A stretch of 64,000 bases of DNA, from positions 729,966 to 793,965 of the forward strand of contig CP060531.1 of NCBI GenBank assembly GCA_016806715.1, in the 5' to 3' direction. Below are positions 32,867 through 42,092 of this stretch, in pieces (within the stretch, counting starts at the first letter, position 1; each line of letters starts with the position of its first letter). Origin of the DNA: Thermoplasmatales archaeon. GTDB lineage: Archaea > Thermoplasmatota > Thermoplasmata > Thermoplasmatales > Thermoplasmataceae. A program made the position numbers and the translations under genes. The notes below the pieces were generated by a model. The model ran no database searches, was not told the origin of the DNA, and saw only the letters and a list, made by a program, of their open reading frames with translations.

Positions 32867-34978
32867 ATGATATCCGTAGGAGAGGAGGAAGTTGATCTTA
32901 TTAAGCAGCACTGGGCTGACTTTTTCAGTAAGTACAACTACCGGACGGCAATAAACTTCCTCAGCACCCAGTATCCCGATGAGAAATCCCTGAAAGTCTC
33001 CTTCAAGGATCTATATGACTTTGATTCAGAGGTTCCATCTTTTTCATCAAACATCCTTCAGGCACCGGAACTCTATCTGGGGATCGGAGAAAGCCTCATA
33101 TCAGAAAATATGCCGCAGAAGCGGGTGGCTGACTCAAGGAGGGTGAACATCAGGCTCACGGATCTTCCGGAGAAAGGAGTCACGACGGAGATCAGGAACA
33201 TCAGGAGTTATCATGTCGGCACACTGATCAGCGTGAACGGGATCATAAGAAAAAATACAGAGGTTCTTCCCCGGCTGCAGAATGCTGCATTTGAATGCCA
33301 GGTGTGCGGCACGATAAATTACGTGAAGCAGGAACGCGGCAGGCAGGACGAACCCGTAAGGTGCAGAAACGAGGAGTGCAACCTTGACCGCACAAAGACG
33401 CGATTCAAGCTGCTGACGGGAGAATCGGAATTTGTTGATGTCGAGAAAATAGAAATACAGGAAAACCCGGAAACGCTGGATGGAGGAGCACAGCCACAGA
33501 GAATCACGGTTATCCTTGAGGACGACCTGACTGGACGGCTCTTTCCTGGCGACAGGGTGATAATAGACGGCACCCTGAAAGCAGAGCAAAAGAGGGCGGG
33601 AACGATTCTCCTAACCGAATTCAGTGTGTATCTTTATACAATTAATTACAGGAAGGAGGCAAAGGAGGTAGAGAATATACACATCACAGAGGAGGACGAA
33701 AAGACCATCCTGGAGCTTTCAAAGGAACCAAACATAATAGAGAAGTTCGCCGGTTCCATAGCACCCACCATCTTCGGCCTTGAGATGGTGAAGACAAGCC
33801 TTGTCCTGCAGATGTTCGGGGGAGTCAGGAAGACCATGCGTGATGGCACAACAATCAGGGGTGACATACACATACTCATGGTCGGAGATCCAGGTACTGC
33901 GAAATCCCAGCTCCTGCGTTATATGACAGAAATATCTCCCAGGGGCGTTTTTGCCTTCGGCAGGGGTTCCAGTGCAGCAGGACTGACTGCAGCCGCCGTG
34001 AGGGACGATTTCGGAGAGGGAAGGTGGACACTTGAGGCCGGCGCGCTGGTTCTTGCGGATAACGGTTTTGTTGCCATCGACGAACTTGACAAGATGGACG
34101 ACCGGGACACCGCTGCCATGCACGAGGCCATGGAGCAGCAGACAGTGACAATTTCCAAGGCGGGAATAATGGCTACCCTGAAATCAAGGTGCTCCATACT
34201 GGGTGCCGCAAACCCGAAATTCGGCAGGTATGACCAGAACAAGACCATAGTGGACCAGATAGATTTCCCTCCGCCACTGCTGTCCAGGTTTGACGTCATT
34301 TTCAAGATGGTTGACGTACCGGAGAGGAACAACGATTCCAAGCTGGCAGAACATATACTCAAGGCGCACAGGGTCGGCGAAATTTTCAGGAGCCTTGAGC
34401 AGAATGAGCTTTCGGACGTTGAGATTCCGGAAGAAAAAGGGTTCAAGCCTCCGATTGAGAAAGAGATGATACGGAAATATGTTTCATACGCAAAGAGCCG
34501 AATCTTTCCAAGACTTTCTGATGAAGCCATCTCGTTACTCAAGGACGAGTATGTCAACACAAGAAATACCGGAACTGAATCCATACCGATTACTGCTAGG
34601 CAGCTGGAGAGCACAATCCGTTTGGCTGAAGCAGCAGCAAAAGCCAGGCTGTCGGCAATAGTCTCCTACAACGACGCCCTTCTCGCCAAAAAGATAGTTG
34701 ATTACTACCTGAGGGACGTTTCGACAAGCAATGGTGAGCTGAATATTGACATCCTGTACACAGGAATGAGCTCAAAGCAGAGGAATGAAGCAGAAAAAGT
34801 CCTTGACATAATAAAAGAGCTCAAAGATGAGAAGAAGGTGGCAGACATCGAGGAGGTTATCAAGGTGGCAGTATCGAGAGGTATATCAAAGGAGAACGTG
34901 GAAACTGCTATTACAAAGCTGAAGAACCAGGGGCAGATTTACGAGCCTGGCTACGGAAAGATTGGTGTAATAAAATGA
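32867..34978 (+). CDS. mcm: Replicative DNA helicase MCM
   Basis: A 703-aa chromosomal MCM that unwinds DNA at the fork as a hexamer. The N-terminal part has a zinc finger CQVCGTI / CRNEECN (residues ~144-172). The AAA+ domain carries Walker A GDPGTAKSQLLR (~344), FGRGSSAAGLTAA (presensor hairpin region), Walker B LADNGFVAIDELDKM and the arginine finger LLSRFDVIF. The C-terminal ~80 residues form the winged helix (DIIKELKDEKKVADIEEVIKVAV). The length is standard for archaea. The stop overlaps the DUF424 ATG by 4 bp. Confidence 0.97.
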   Translation: MISVGEEEVDLIKQHWADFFSKYNYRTAINFLSTQYPDEKSLKVSFKDLYDFDSEVPSFSSNILQAPELYLGIGESLISENMPQKRVADSRRVNIRLTDLPEKGVTTEIRNIRSYHVGTLISVNGIIRKNTEVLPRLQNAAFECQVCGTINYVKQERGRQDEPVRCRNEECNLDRTKTRFKLLTGESEFVDVEKIEIQENPETLDGGAQPQRITVILEDDLTGRLFPGDRVIIDGTLKAEQKRAGTILLTEFSVYLYTINYRKEAKEVENIHITEEDEKTILELSKEPNIIEKFAGSIAPTIFGLEMVKTSLVLQMFGGVRKTMRDGTTIRGDIHILMVGDPGTAKSQLLRYMTEISPRGVFAFGRGSSAAGLTAAAVRDDFGEGRWTLEAGALVLADNGFVAIDELDKMDDRDTAAMHEAMEQQTVTISKAGIMATLKSRCSILGAANPKFGRYDQNKTIVDQIDFPPPLLSRFDVIFKMVDVPERNNDSKLAEHILKAHRVGEIFRSLEQNELSDVEIPEEKGFKPPIEKEMIRKYVSYAKSRIFPRLSDEAISLLKDEYVNTRNTGTESIPITARQLESTIRLAEAAAKARLSAIVSYNDALLAKKIVDYYLRDVSTSNGELNIDILYTGMSSKQRNEAEKVLDIIKELKDEKKVADIEEVIKVAVSRGISKENVETAITKLKNQGQIYEPGYGKIGVIK

Positions 34979-35283
34979 GCGGTCCGGCTGTAATGAAAAT
35001 AGTGAGGGCTCAGGGCGAGATACTTCTCTCTGCTGCAGATCATGACCTCCTCAACACAGACCTGAGGGAGGGCATACTGCATCTCCACATTTCTGAGGAT
35101 TTCTACGGAAACGTCAGGGTGCCGGATGAGACAATAAGGTCATCCCTTGATCTGTGTACAATTGCAAACCTTGTGGGAAAGCATGTCGTGGAAATTGCGC
35201 TTGAAATGGATCTAGTCTCACCCGAGAACATTATTTACATACAGGGAGTTCCGCACGCACAGCTTGCAAAGATAATCAATTAG
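34975..35283 (+). CDS. DUF424 family protein
   Basis: 102 aa, a conserved archaeal protein of unknown function. Matching features are the N-terminal VRAQGEILLSAADHDLLNTDLREG, the central LHISEDFYGN, and ATIANLVG-like TIANLVGKHVV followed by VSPENIIYIQGVPHAQL. The ATG overlaps the MCM stop (ATGA), so it is translated together with the helicase. In other archaea the gene is often near translation or replication genes, but no role is established. Confidence 0.85.
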   Translation: MSGPAVMKIVRAQGEILLSAADHDLLNTDLREGILHLHISEDFYGNVRVPDETIRSSLDLCTIANLVGKHVVEIALEMDLVSPENIIYIQGVPHAQLAKIIN

Positions 35284-35314
35284 GTTTATTCACAAGCATA
35301 AAATTATCTCAACA

Positions 35315-35980
35315 ATGGAAGACGCAGTCAGGGGAGTCTTTGAGTCGATCCAGGACAAGTATGATTTCCTGGACTCAATGATCAGTTTCGGGCTTGACCA
35401 GTCATGGAGAAGGAAGATGCTTCGCCTGATTGATGTCCATCAGGGCCTTGATATCCTTGATTGCGGCGCAGGCACGGGCAAGCTGACTATGCTTGTTAGA
35501 GAGAATTGCGAAAAATGCTCCATAACATCGCTGGACATAACGGAAAAAATGTTCCGGAAATCCCTGCTTTCTGAAACAAGATTCATTGTGGGAAGCGCAG
35601 AAAAACTTCCATTCAAGGATTCTTCAATGGACCGGATCGTATCAGCTTTCCTGACGAGAAACCTGGCAAGCCAGGAGAACTATTTCGGGGAAGCTTTCAG
35701 GGTGCTCAGGAAGGGCGGGCTCTTCATAAACATGGATATCTACAGGCCGGGGATTCCTGTTTACAGGGAATTGTTCTCACTTTACTTTTACCATATAGTC
35801 CCATTCATTGGAGACCGCGTTACCAGCTCAAAATCGTACTCATACCTTGCGAAATCCGTGATCCGCTTCAAGACGGTGGATGAGATATCCTCTCTTCTTG
35901 CCCAGGCCGGATTCAGCGTGGAAAAAGTCCTGAAACTCATGCTTGGCACTGTTGTCATACACGTTGGCAGAAAATTATAA
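35315..35980 (+). CDS. UbiE/MenG-family SAM methyltransferase (probable demethylmenaquinone methylase)
   Basis: 221 aa. The N-terminus VFESIQDKYDFLDSMISFGLDQSWRRKML matches the UbiE/MenG start (FxxIAxxYDxxNxxxSxGxxxxWR). LDILDCGAGTGKL is SAM motif I, ITSLDITEKMF motif post-I, GSAEKLPFKDSSMDRIVSAF motif II, and RVLRKGGLFINMD motif III. It would methylate demethylmenaquinone, giving the quinone used by cytochrome bd. It begins 31 nt after DUF424. Another small-molecule methylase is possible. Confidence 0.82.
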   Translation: MEDAVRGVFESIQDKYDFLDSMISFGLDQSWRRKMLRLIDVHQGLDILDCGAGTGKLTMLVRENCEKCSITSLDITEKMFRKSLLSETRFIVGSAEKLPFKDSSMDRIVSAFLTRNLASQENYFGEAFRVLRKGGLFINMDIYRPGIPVYRELFSLYFYHIVPFIGDRVTSSKSYSYLAKSVIRFKTVDEISSLLAQAGFSVEKVLKLMLGTVVIHVGRKL

Positions 35981-36007
35981 ATTCTATATGTATAAATAAT
36001 AATCATA

Positions 36008-36028
36008 AATGTTTATATATTATACATT
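36008..36028 (+). promoter_or_regulatory. Promoter and candidate operator of the trp operon
   Basis: AATGT and ACATT form an inverted repeat separated by 11 bp, which contain the TATA box TTATATATTAT. The trpB ATG is 12 nt after the repeat (TATA centre ~23 nt upstream), so the transcript is leaderless. A repressor on this repeat would occlude TBP, a logical place for tryptophan control. Confidence 0.5.
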
Positions 36029-36039
36029 AATCCAAAATT

Positions 36040-37293
36040 ATGCTCACAACCGATAAGATGGACATAATTCCTGAGAACTGGTACAATATTATTCCCGATC
36101 TCCCTGAACCGCTACCCCCTCCAAGGGACAATAACAAAGATTCCTCCTCCATAGATCTCCTGAACAGGATCATTCCGCACGAAGTGCTGAGGCAGGAGTT
36201 TACTGTCAGGCGTTACGAGAAGATCCCGCAGGAGGTGATTGAGGGTTATGAACAGATTGGCAGGCCCACGCCGCTGATCCGTGCAAGAAACATGGAAGCT
36301 GCGCTCGGATATGGTGGAAAGATCTTCCTCAAATTCGAGGGCGCCACGGTTACCGGGTCCCATAAGATAAACACGGCCCTTCCGCAGGCATATTATGCAA
36401 AAAATGAAGGGATTAGCAGCGTAGTGACCGAAACAGGGGCCGGCCAGTGGGGAACGGCAACTGCACTTGCTTCATCACTTTATGGAATGAAATCCAGGAT
36501 TTTCATGGTCAGGACCAGTTACGATCAGAAGCCATTGCGGAAGCAGATCATGTCCCTTTACGGAGCTGATGTCTTTGCAAGCCCCTCCAATGAGACTGAC
36601 TTCGGCAGGAAGATCCTGGCTTCCGAGCCGCATCACCTTGGAACGCTGGGAATTGCGATCAGCGAAGCCGTTGAGTATGCCCTGAAGAACGATGCAAGGT
36701 ACATGCTCGGCAGCGTGATGAATTCGGTAGTGACGCATCAGAGCGTAATTGGCCTGGAAACCAAGAAGCAGCTGGAGATCGCAGGCGAATATCCTGATGC
36801 ACTCATAGGGTGCGTCGGCGGCGGAAGCAACTTTTCAGGGTTCACTTTCCCATTCATTCCCGATGGCGGTGAAATAGAGTATGTGGCATCGACCGCGGAG
36901 GAGGTCCCGAAATTCACGCACGGAACCTACAAGTACGATTATATCGACACCGCGGGCATACTGCCCTCCCTTAGAATGTATACCCTTGGCGCGGATTTTG
37001 TTCCACCCGGGATATACGCCGGGGGCTTGAGGTACCATGGGGCAGCCCCGACGCTATCCATGCTCATAAACCGTGGCATAGTCCGGGCAGAGGATGTCCC
37101 ACAGGCCGAAGTCATCAACGCCCTGAGGTTTTTTGCCAATCACCAGGGAATAGTTGCAGCGCCTGAATCCGGGCATGCGATCGCATCCGCCATCAGGTAT
37201 GCAAAACTTCACAATACGGAGAAAAAGACCATTGTTGTCAATATTAGCGGGCATGGCCTGATGGACATGAAGATTTTTGAGGGTGAAAAATAG
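36040..37293 (+). CDS. trpB: Tryptophan synthase beta chain, TrpB2 type
   Basis: Condenses indole with serine. The 417-aa protein has the N-terminal [10 protein letters not shown] motif that marks TrpB2, and the PLP lysine in [11 protein letters not shown] (residue ~110). [13 protein letters not shown] is the indole/PLP loop and [11 protein letters not shown] the phosphate cup. TrpB2 enzymes generally pair poorly with TrpA, yet trpA follows directly (next codon). No second trpB copy is in the window, so this TrpB2 may serve the pathway here. It is the first gene of the trp operon, behind a palindromic TATA region. Confidence 0.93.
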   Translation: MLTTDKMDIIPENWYNIIPDLPEPLPPPRDNNKDSSSIDLLNRIIPHEVLRQEFTVRRYEKIPQEVIEGYEQIGRPTPLIRARNMEAALGYGGKIFLKFEGATVTGSHKINTALPQAYYAKNEGISSVVTETGAGQWGTATALASSLYGMKSRIFMVRTSYDQKPLRKQIMSLYGADVFASPSNETDFGRKILASEPHHLGTLGIAISEAVEYALKNDARYMLGSVMNSVVTHQSVIGLETKKQLEIAGEYPDALIGCVGGGSNFSGFTFPFIPDGGEIEYVASTAEEVPKFTHGTYKYDYIDTAGILPSLRMYTLGADFVPPGIYAGGLRYHGAAPTLSMLINRGIVRAEDVPQAEVINALRFFANHQGIVAAPESGHAIASAIRYAKLHNTEKKTIVVNISGHGLMDMKIFEGEK

Positions 37294-38028
37294 TTGGCAA
37301 AACTGATCCTCTACTTTACTGTGGGATATCCTGACAGAACCACATTTACGGATTTCATGACGTCCCTGAACCCGGAAGTTGTGGACTACGTTGAGTTCGG
37401 CTTCCCTTCCATGGACCCGAAATATGACGGGCCGACAATACGCAGAACTCATTCAGCGGCTGAATATGAAGGCGGGGAAGATTATTCCGGGATGTTTCGC
37501 CGGCTGTCAAAATCCGGCATAAAGACGTATTCACTTGCTTATGTATCCGACATAATCGGCGATTTCAGCAACAGAATGGCATTCCTCAGAACATCGGGAT
37601 TTTCAGGCATATTGATGCCTGACCTGCTGATTGATTATTTCGGCAGGAGTGAGGAACTCATTTCCACGGCTCATGAAGCGGGACTGGAGGTTATACCATT
37701 CTTCAACCCCTCGACTCCTGACAGGGTTATAATGAATATTGCGGCCCTCACGCATTCCTGGATCTATTATGGCATCCAGCCATCCACCGGCATAATCATG
37801 CCCATGGATATGGGAGACATCGTCGACAGGATAAGAGATATTCTACCGGACAGGGAGATAAACTTCGGCTTTGGAATAAGGAGCGGAGACCAGGCAGGGG
37901 AAATAATACGTGCCGGAGGAAGCGGAATTGCCATAGGATCCGCACTGGTCGGCATGATGGAAAAGAAGGACATTAGCGGATTTTCATCTTATGTTTCAAC
38001 CATGAGGGAGGTTATCAATGCAAACTGA
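37294..38028 (+). CDS. trpA: Tryptophan synthase alpha chain
   Basis: Splits indole-3-glycerol phosphate to indole. It starts at TTG 37294 immediately after the trpB stop, with GGGTGA as ribosome site. The 244-aa barrel shows VDYVEFGFPSMDPKYDGPTI (catalytic Glu, family ELGIPFSDPxADGP), the region AYVSDI, and FGFGIRSGDQAGEIIRAGGSGIAIGSALV (phosphate site). The catalytic Asp loop is VSDIIG. It is slightly short but complete. Overlaps the trpD start by 11 bp. Confidence 0.92.
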   Translation: MAKLILYFTVGYPDRTTFTDFMTSLNPEVVDYVEFGFPSMDPKYDGPTIRRTHSAAEYEGGEDYSGMFRRLSKSGIKTYSLAYVSDIIGDFSNRMAFLRTSGFSGILMPDLLIDYFGRSEELISTAHEAGLEVIPFFNPSTPDRVIMNIAALTHSWIYYGIQPSTGIIMPMDMGDIVDRIRDILPDREINFGFGIRSGDQAGEIIRAGGSGIAIGSALVGMMEKKDISGFSSYVSTMREVINAN

Positions 38029-39004
38029 TTATGAGGGAAATGGACAGGCATCAACCAACGCGGAGGAGGATGCATATTCAAGGATGATTCACCTGGTCTC
38101 CGGAAGCGCAACTGAAGAGGAGAGAGACGAGTTCCTGCGATACACTGCGGACAATAAACTCTCTGCTCAGGAGATAACCGGGTTTTCCAGGGCCATAAGA
38201 TCGCGATCATCCCTGTCACCTGTTCCGGGGCTTATGGATATCGTAGGGACGGGAGGAGACGGCAAGAACACGGTTAATGTAAGCACAGCGTCTGCCATTA
38301 CAGCTTCTTCGCTTGGGATACGGGTTGCAAAGCACGGAAACAGGGCAATAACAAGCAGGCATGGCAGCGCGGATTTCATGAGGTTCCTTGGTTATGACCT
38401 GGAATTCGGCAAGGACCAGGCACTTATGCGATTGAATAGGAGCAATTTCATATATCTGCTGGCACCACACTTCAACACTGCTTTCTCGACGTTCTCTGAG
38501 GCAAGAAAGAGGATAGGGCGAAGAACGGTTTTCAACATCATGGGCCCAATTACCAACCCACTCGACCCTGACTTCATGATCCTTGGTTCATACAACCTGG
38601 ATACTGCAGAAATTTATTCACAGGTACTGGCCATCGGGTCGAAGACGGGAGCATGCTTTTCATCCGAGAGTGGCATGGATGAGATTTCCCCGGCTGGCAG
38701 AACGCACATATATTACGTGAGGGATGGCAGGATATCAAAATCCGTGATAAACGGAGAATCGGTCACGGGCGAGCGCACAGACATTGCAGAGATAACGGAG
38801 CCGGATCCAGTCAGGTGCTTCCAGAAAACGCTAGACGGGCTTTATGGAAGGAACCTGCATGTTTCGCGGTTCATTGCACTGAATACCGCCCCAGCCCTTG
38901 TTGTCAAGAACCTGGCACGAAACCTGGAAGATGCTTATGATATGGTTATGCAGGCAATCACGTCGGGAATTGTTGCAGACCATGCCAGGAGAATAGTGGA
39001 GTAA
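38018..39004 (+). CDS. trpD: Anthranilate phosphoribosyltransferase
   Basis: Joins anthranilate with PRPP. The 328-aa protein has the PRPP-binding GTGGDGKNTVNVSTAS (residue ~78), KHGNRAITSRHGSADF (family KHGNRSxSSxxGSADxLE), RRTVFNIMGPITNPLDP and the SGMDEISPAGRTHIY (DE motif for magnesium). GGGAGG precedes the ATG. Third gene of the trp operon. Confidence 0.95.
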   Translation: MQTDYEGNGQASTNAEEDAYSRMIHLVSGSATEEERDEFLRYTADNKLSAQEITGFSRAIRSRSSLSPVPGLMDIVGTGGDGKNTVNVSTASAITASSLGIRVAKHGNRAITSRHGSADFMRFLGYDLEFGKDQALMRLNRSNFIYLLAPHFNTAFSTFSEARKRIGRRTVFNIMGPITNPLDPDFMILGSYNLDTAEIYSQVLAIGSKTGACFSSESGMDEISPAGRTHIYYVRDGRISKSVINGESVTGERTDIAEITEPDPVRCFQKTLDGLYGRNLHVSRFIALNTAPALVVKNLARNLEDAYDMVMQAITSGIVADHARRIVE

Positions 39005-39008
39005 TAAT

Positions 39009-39620
39009 ATGCCCGTGGGAAGGTCAGGAGTTATGGTCAAGGTTTGTGGCGTCACACGCGAGGAGGACGCGCTGAAGGCACGGGACATGGGAGCGGACAT
39101 AATAGGCCTTGTATTCTCTGACAGATCTCCAAGGGCAGCGGAGAAGTCGCTCGTGCAGAGAATAAGGGATCACTCGATACCTGTTGCTGGAGTGTACACA
39201 TCTATGGATGACATTATCAGGACCTATTCCGGGGAGGACTATGTGCAGATGCACTTCCCGCATACTTTTTCAGATATAGTTAAGATCAGGGAAGTGACCG
39301 GTTCCAGGGTGATTTCCGTTATTCAGTATGAAAGCCTGGAGCAGACTAAGAGGCTCATAAGGGAGTACAGGGATGCAGGAAGCGACATAATACTCATAGA
39401 GAACAGAGCCGGGATAGTGAAGATTATCGGTTCCCTGAACCAGCTTGTGAAGTCTCATGAGGTGGGGCTGGCCGGAAGGATTTCAATCAGCAACATTCGT
39501 GAAGTGATGGAATCCAAGCCGTCGATCATTGACCTGAGCAGCTCCATCGAAAGCTCACCTGGAATAAAAGACTACGAAAAACTATCCGGCTTCTTTTCAG
39601 AGATAAGGAGGTATGCATGA
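39009..39620 (+). CDS. trpF: Phosphoribosylanthranilate isomerase
   Basis: Amadori rearrangement of PRA. VMVKVCGVTREEDAL (general base Cys), ADIIGLVFSDRSPRAAEK and VQMHFPHTF (family VQLHG) are present, and AGRISISNIREVM matches the phosphate-binding end. The catalytic Asp region is less canonical than usual: IILIENRAGI stands where LLDS...GGTG is expected, and the last glycine-rich phosphate loop is weak (LSSSIESSPGIKD). It is 203 aa, within the family range. GGAG is 7 nt upstream of ATG 39009. Overlaps the trpE start by 4 bp. Confidence 0.88.
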   Translation: MPVGRSGVMVKVCGVTREEDALKARDMGADIIGLVFSDRSPRAAEKSLVQRIRDHSIPVAGVYTSMDDIIRTYSGEDYVQMHFPHTFSDIVKIREVTGSRVISVIQYESLEQTKRLIREYRDAGSDIILIENRAGIVKIIGSLNQLVKSHEVGLAGRISISNIREVMESKPSIIDLSSSIESSPGIKDYEKLSGFFSEIRRYA

Positions 39621-40801
39621 AAATATACAGGGAACTGGAGACCCTCACGACCAGTTACGACAATTTTGCCTATTTCTGCAGGTTCGACCGGGAGACTCGC
39701 CGGATTGGCAGAGAACAGTTATTCATGTCTGGATCGGGGCCTGTGCTCATTAACTACGAACCGGGGAGCGACGCAAAAAAAGCAGCTGGAGATATTGAGT
39801 CGATAGCCGCGCATTCCGGTGTGCCGCAAATCCCTGTATTCATCGGCTTTGATTTCGTCAATTTCATCTATCCGGACCTGGGTGTCAGGGAATCCGGATG
39901 GCCTGCATTTGCCTGCCTAATCCCCGACACTACTCTTGAGTCCGAAGTAATACGAAACGGAAATCCCGGAAATTACCGGAAGGATGAACCTGAAAGGGAC
40001 ATCGCTATGGAAAAAACCATAATGGAACTCAGGGAAAGAATAAGATCAGGAGAGATACTCCAGGTTGTTGTGTCAAGGGAGTATCCGGTGGATATACCGG
40101 ATAAGTTTGATCTCCTTCGGGAGTTCATTGAGAACGATACTTCCCTGTACGTGTTCTATTACAGGTTCGGAAAGTACGAGATAATAGGAAGCTCCCCGGA
40201 AAACATGGTATCCGTTGAGGGAAACAGCCTGATAATAAACCCCATCGCCGGAACGAGACCCCGGGGGGTCAATGAAGCCCAGGATCAGATGCTTGCCGAA
40301 GAACTGTCTGCCGATCCTAAGGAGCAGATGGAACACAGGATGCTGGTTGACCTGGCGAGGAACGACCTCGGAAAGATATCTGTACCGGGGACAGTGAGAG
40401 TGACCATGGATATGCGCATACAGAAATTTTCCACTGTCCAGCACCTTGTAAGCACAGTCACTTCCACAAAGAGGCCGGGCGTGGGATTCATGGAGATCAT
40501 AATGGCTGCATTCCCTGCAGGAACGGTAAGTGGTGCCCCAAAGAAAAGAGCGATCAGGATCATTGACCAGTATGAGGAGAGCCCACGCGGCGCCTATTCG
40601 GGATGCATAGGGCTGATCGGAGAGGGGAGCATGGATCTGGCCCTCCTGATCCGGTCTGTATACGGTATTTCCGGGAAATACTCTGTCAGGGCCGGTGCAG
40701 GAATAGTGAAGGACTCGGACCCGGAAAGGGAATGCAAGGAAATGTTCTCAAAGGCAATGACGGTGATTGGAGGTATAAAAAATGAAAGTTCTGGTAATTG
40801 A
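39617..40801 (+). CDS. trpE: Anthranilate synthase component I
   Basis: Makes anthranilate from chorismate. The 394-aa protein is a compact archaeal form. The chorismate-binding core is intact: QVVVSREYPV, SSPENMVSVEGN, NPIAGTRPRG, HRMLVDLARNDLG, KFSTVQHLVS, PAGTVSGAPKKRAI and YSGCIGLIGEGSMDLA. A GGAGGT site precedes the ATG and the gene overlaps trpG by 20 bp. The N-terminal LETLTTSYDNFAYFCRF region is where tryptophan feedback residues sit in relatives. Confidence 0.95.
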   Translation: MKIYRELETLTTSYDNFAYFCRFDRETRRIGREQLFMSGSGPVLINYEPGSDAKKAAGDIESIAAHSGVPQIPVFIGFDFVNFIYPDLGVRESGWPAFACLIPDTTLESEVIRNGNPGNYRKDEPERDIAMEKTIMELRERIRSGEILQVVVSREYPVDIPDKFDLLREFIENDTSLYVFYYRFGKYEIIGSSPENMVSVEGNSLIINPIAGTRPRGVNEAQDQMLAEELSADPKEQMEHRMLVDLARNDLGKISVPGTVRVTMDMRIQKFSTVQHLVSTVTSTKRPGVGFMEIIMAAFPAGTVSGAPKKRAIRIIDQYEESPRGAYSGCIGLIGEGSMDLALLIRSVYGISGKYSVRAGAGIVKDSDPERECKEMFSKAMTVIGGIKNESSGN

Positions 40802-41339
40802 TAATTTTGACTCGTTTGTCTATAACATAGTGCAGTCCGTTGAAGCAATGGGCCATTCGGCCATGGTGGTTGATAACCTTTCCCTGAAAGATATCAAGGA
40901 GGACTACACCCATGTGATAATTTCCCCGGGGCCCGGCAATCCGCTGAACAATTCTGACCGGGGCGGCCTTTCAGCTTTTGTTCAGGGCCAGGGTAAGAGA
41001 AAGATGCTCGGCATATGCTTTGGGCACCAGTTCCTTGCATATTACCTCGGATCAGGCATTTCCGTTGGCCGCAGACAATATCATGGGGAACTGGACACAA
41101 TAATTCACGGCGATTCACCCATATACGAAGGCATACCTGAGAAGTTCAGGTCAATGAGGTACCACTCACTCACTGTTTCCCCTTCCGCCGGAATTGTTGT
41201 GGACGCTGTCTCTGCAGCTGATGGAAGCGTTATGGGTTTCCACAACCGTGAAGGAAACATTTTTGGTGTACAGTTTCACCCTGAAAGCTATTATTCCGAA
41301 TTCGGTGACAAAATTATAGAGAATTTCCTGGCGGTATAG
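40782..41339 (+). CDS. trpG: Anthranilate synthase component II (glutamine amidotransferase)
   Basis: Provides ammonia from glutamine to TrpE. 185 aa with the class I triad: LGICFGHQFLAYYLG (Cys), VQFHPESYYSE (His, Glu), and the oxyanion segment SPGPGNPLN. The N-terminus VLVIDNFDSFVYNIVQ is the family signature. GGAGGT lies ~8 nt upstream of the ATG. Its TAG stop abuts the trpC ATG. Confidence 0.95.
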   Translation: MKVLVIDNFDSFVYNIVQSVEAMGHSAMVVDNLSLKDIKEDYTHVIISPGPGNPLNNSDRGGLSAFVQGQGKRKMLGICFGHQFLAYYLGSGISVGRRQYHGELDTIIHGDSPIYEGIPEKFRSMRYHSLTVSPSAGIVVDAVSAADGSVMGFHNREGNIFGVQFHPESYYSEFGDKIIENFLAV

Positions 41340-42092
41340 ATGAACAGTACTGTGGAAGAGATATACAGAAGGAATGCCGGCAGGCCAAAATTCACCGGAC
41401 AGGGTCGTATTGACAAGCCTGCCAGCTTCTCAGGCGCACTTGAAAGGGCAAACATGAGCGGAAAGCTGGGGATAATTGCCGAGTTCAAGCGTTTTTCCCC
41501 ATCCGGGTTTTCAAACAGATCCAGTCTCGTTATGCTTGAATACCAGAGAAGAGTGCTTGATGCCGGGGCCGATGCACTCAGCGTACTGACTGAGCCGGAT
41601 TTCTTTGGCGGGAATTATGAAAATATTTCAGCATCGCGGCAGCACGGGGTCCCATTACTTGCCAAGGACTTCTTCTCTGACAGCGCGATGATTCACAGTG
41701 CCTACAATTGCGGCGCAGACGCGGTACTGCTCATAGCAGATTTCCTGAGCGGGGAAACACTGATGAAGCTGTGCGACAGTGCACATGGGCTGGGGATGGA
41801 GGTAATCGTTGAGTTCCACGACATCGGCATCGGCAAGGACGTGGCAAAGGTTAACCCGGACATGATCGGATACAACCGGAGGAATCTCCGGACCCTTACA
41901 ATGGAAGGGCGTGAACAGGACGCATTAAGGGCAATTGAAAACTTTGATGGAATAAAAATATTGGAGAGTGGAATAAATATGAACAATTTTGATAAAGTTA
42001 TAATGCCAGGATACGATGCAGTATTAATCGGAGAGGCATTATTAGGCAATCAGGACTTGATAAGCAGGCTACACGATATCAGGGTGTCATAA
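41340..42092 (+). CDS. trpC: Indole-3-glycerol phosphate synthase
   Basis: Closes the indole ring. The 250-aa barrel has IIAEFKRFSPSGF (catalytic Lys, normally EhKrxSPS), ALSVLTEPDFFGG, PLLAKDFF (second Lys), GADAVLLIADFL, MEVIVEFHD (catalytic Glu), IGYNRRNLRTLTM (family GiNnRdLxT) and AVLIGEALL. Immediately follows trpG and is followed immediately by the second DAHP synthase. Confidence 0.94.
   Translation: MNSTVEEIYRRNAGRPKFTGQGRIDKPASFSGALERANMSGKLGIIAEFKRFSPSGFSNRSSLVMLEYQRRVLDAGADALSVLTEPDFFGGNYENISASRQHGVPLLAKDFFSDSAMIHSAYNCGADAVLLIADFLSGETLMKLCDSAHGLGMEVIVEFHDIGIGKDVAKVNPDMIGYNRRNLRTLTMEGREQDALRAIENFDGIKILESGINMNNFDKVIMPGYDAVLIGEALLGNQDLISRLHDIRVS

Noticed and set aside
33919-34614. 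231-codon open frame antisense to the MCM gene
   Set aside because: Long antisense frame from codon bias of the real gene; Ser-rich sequence without motifs.
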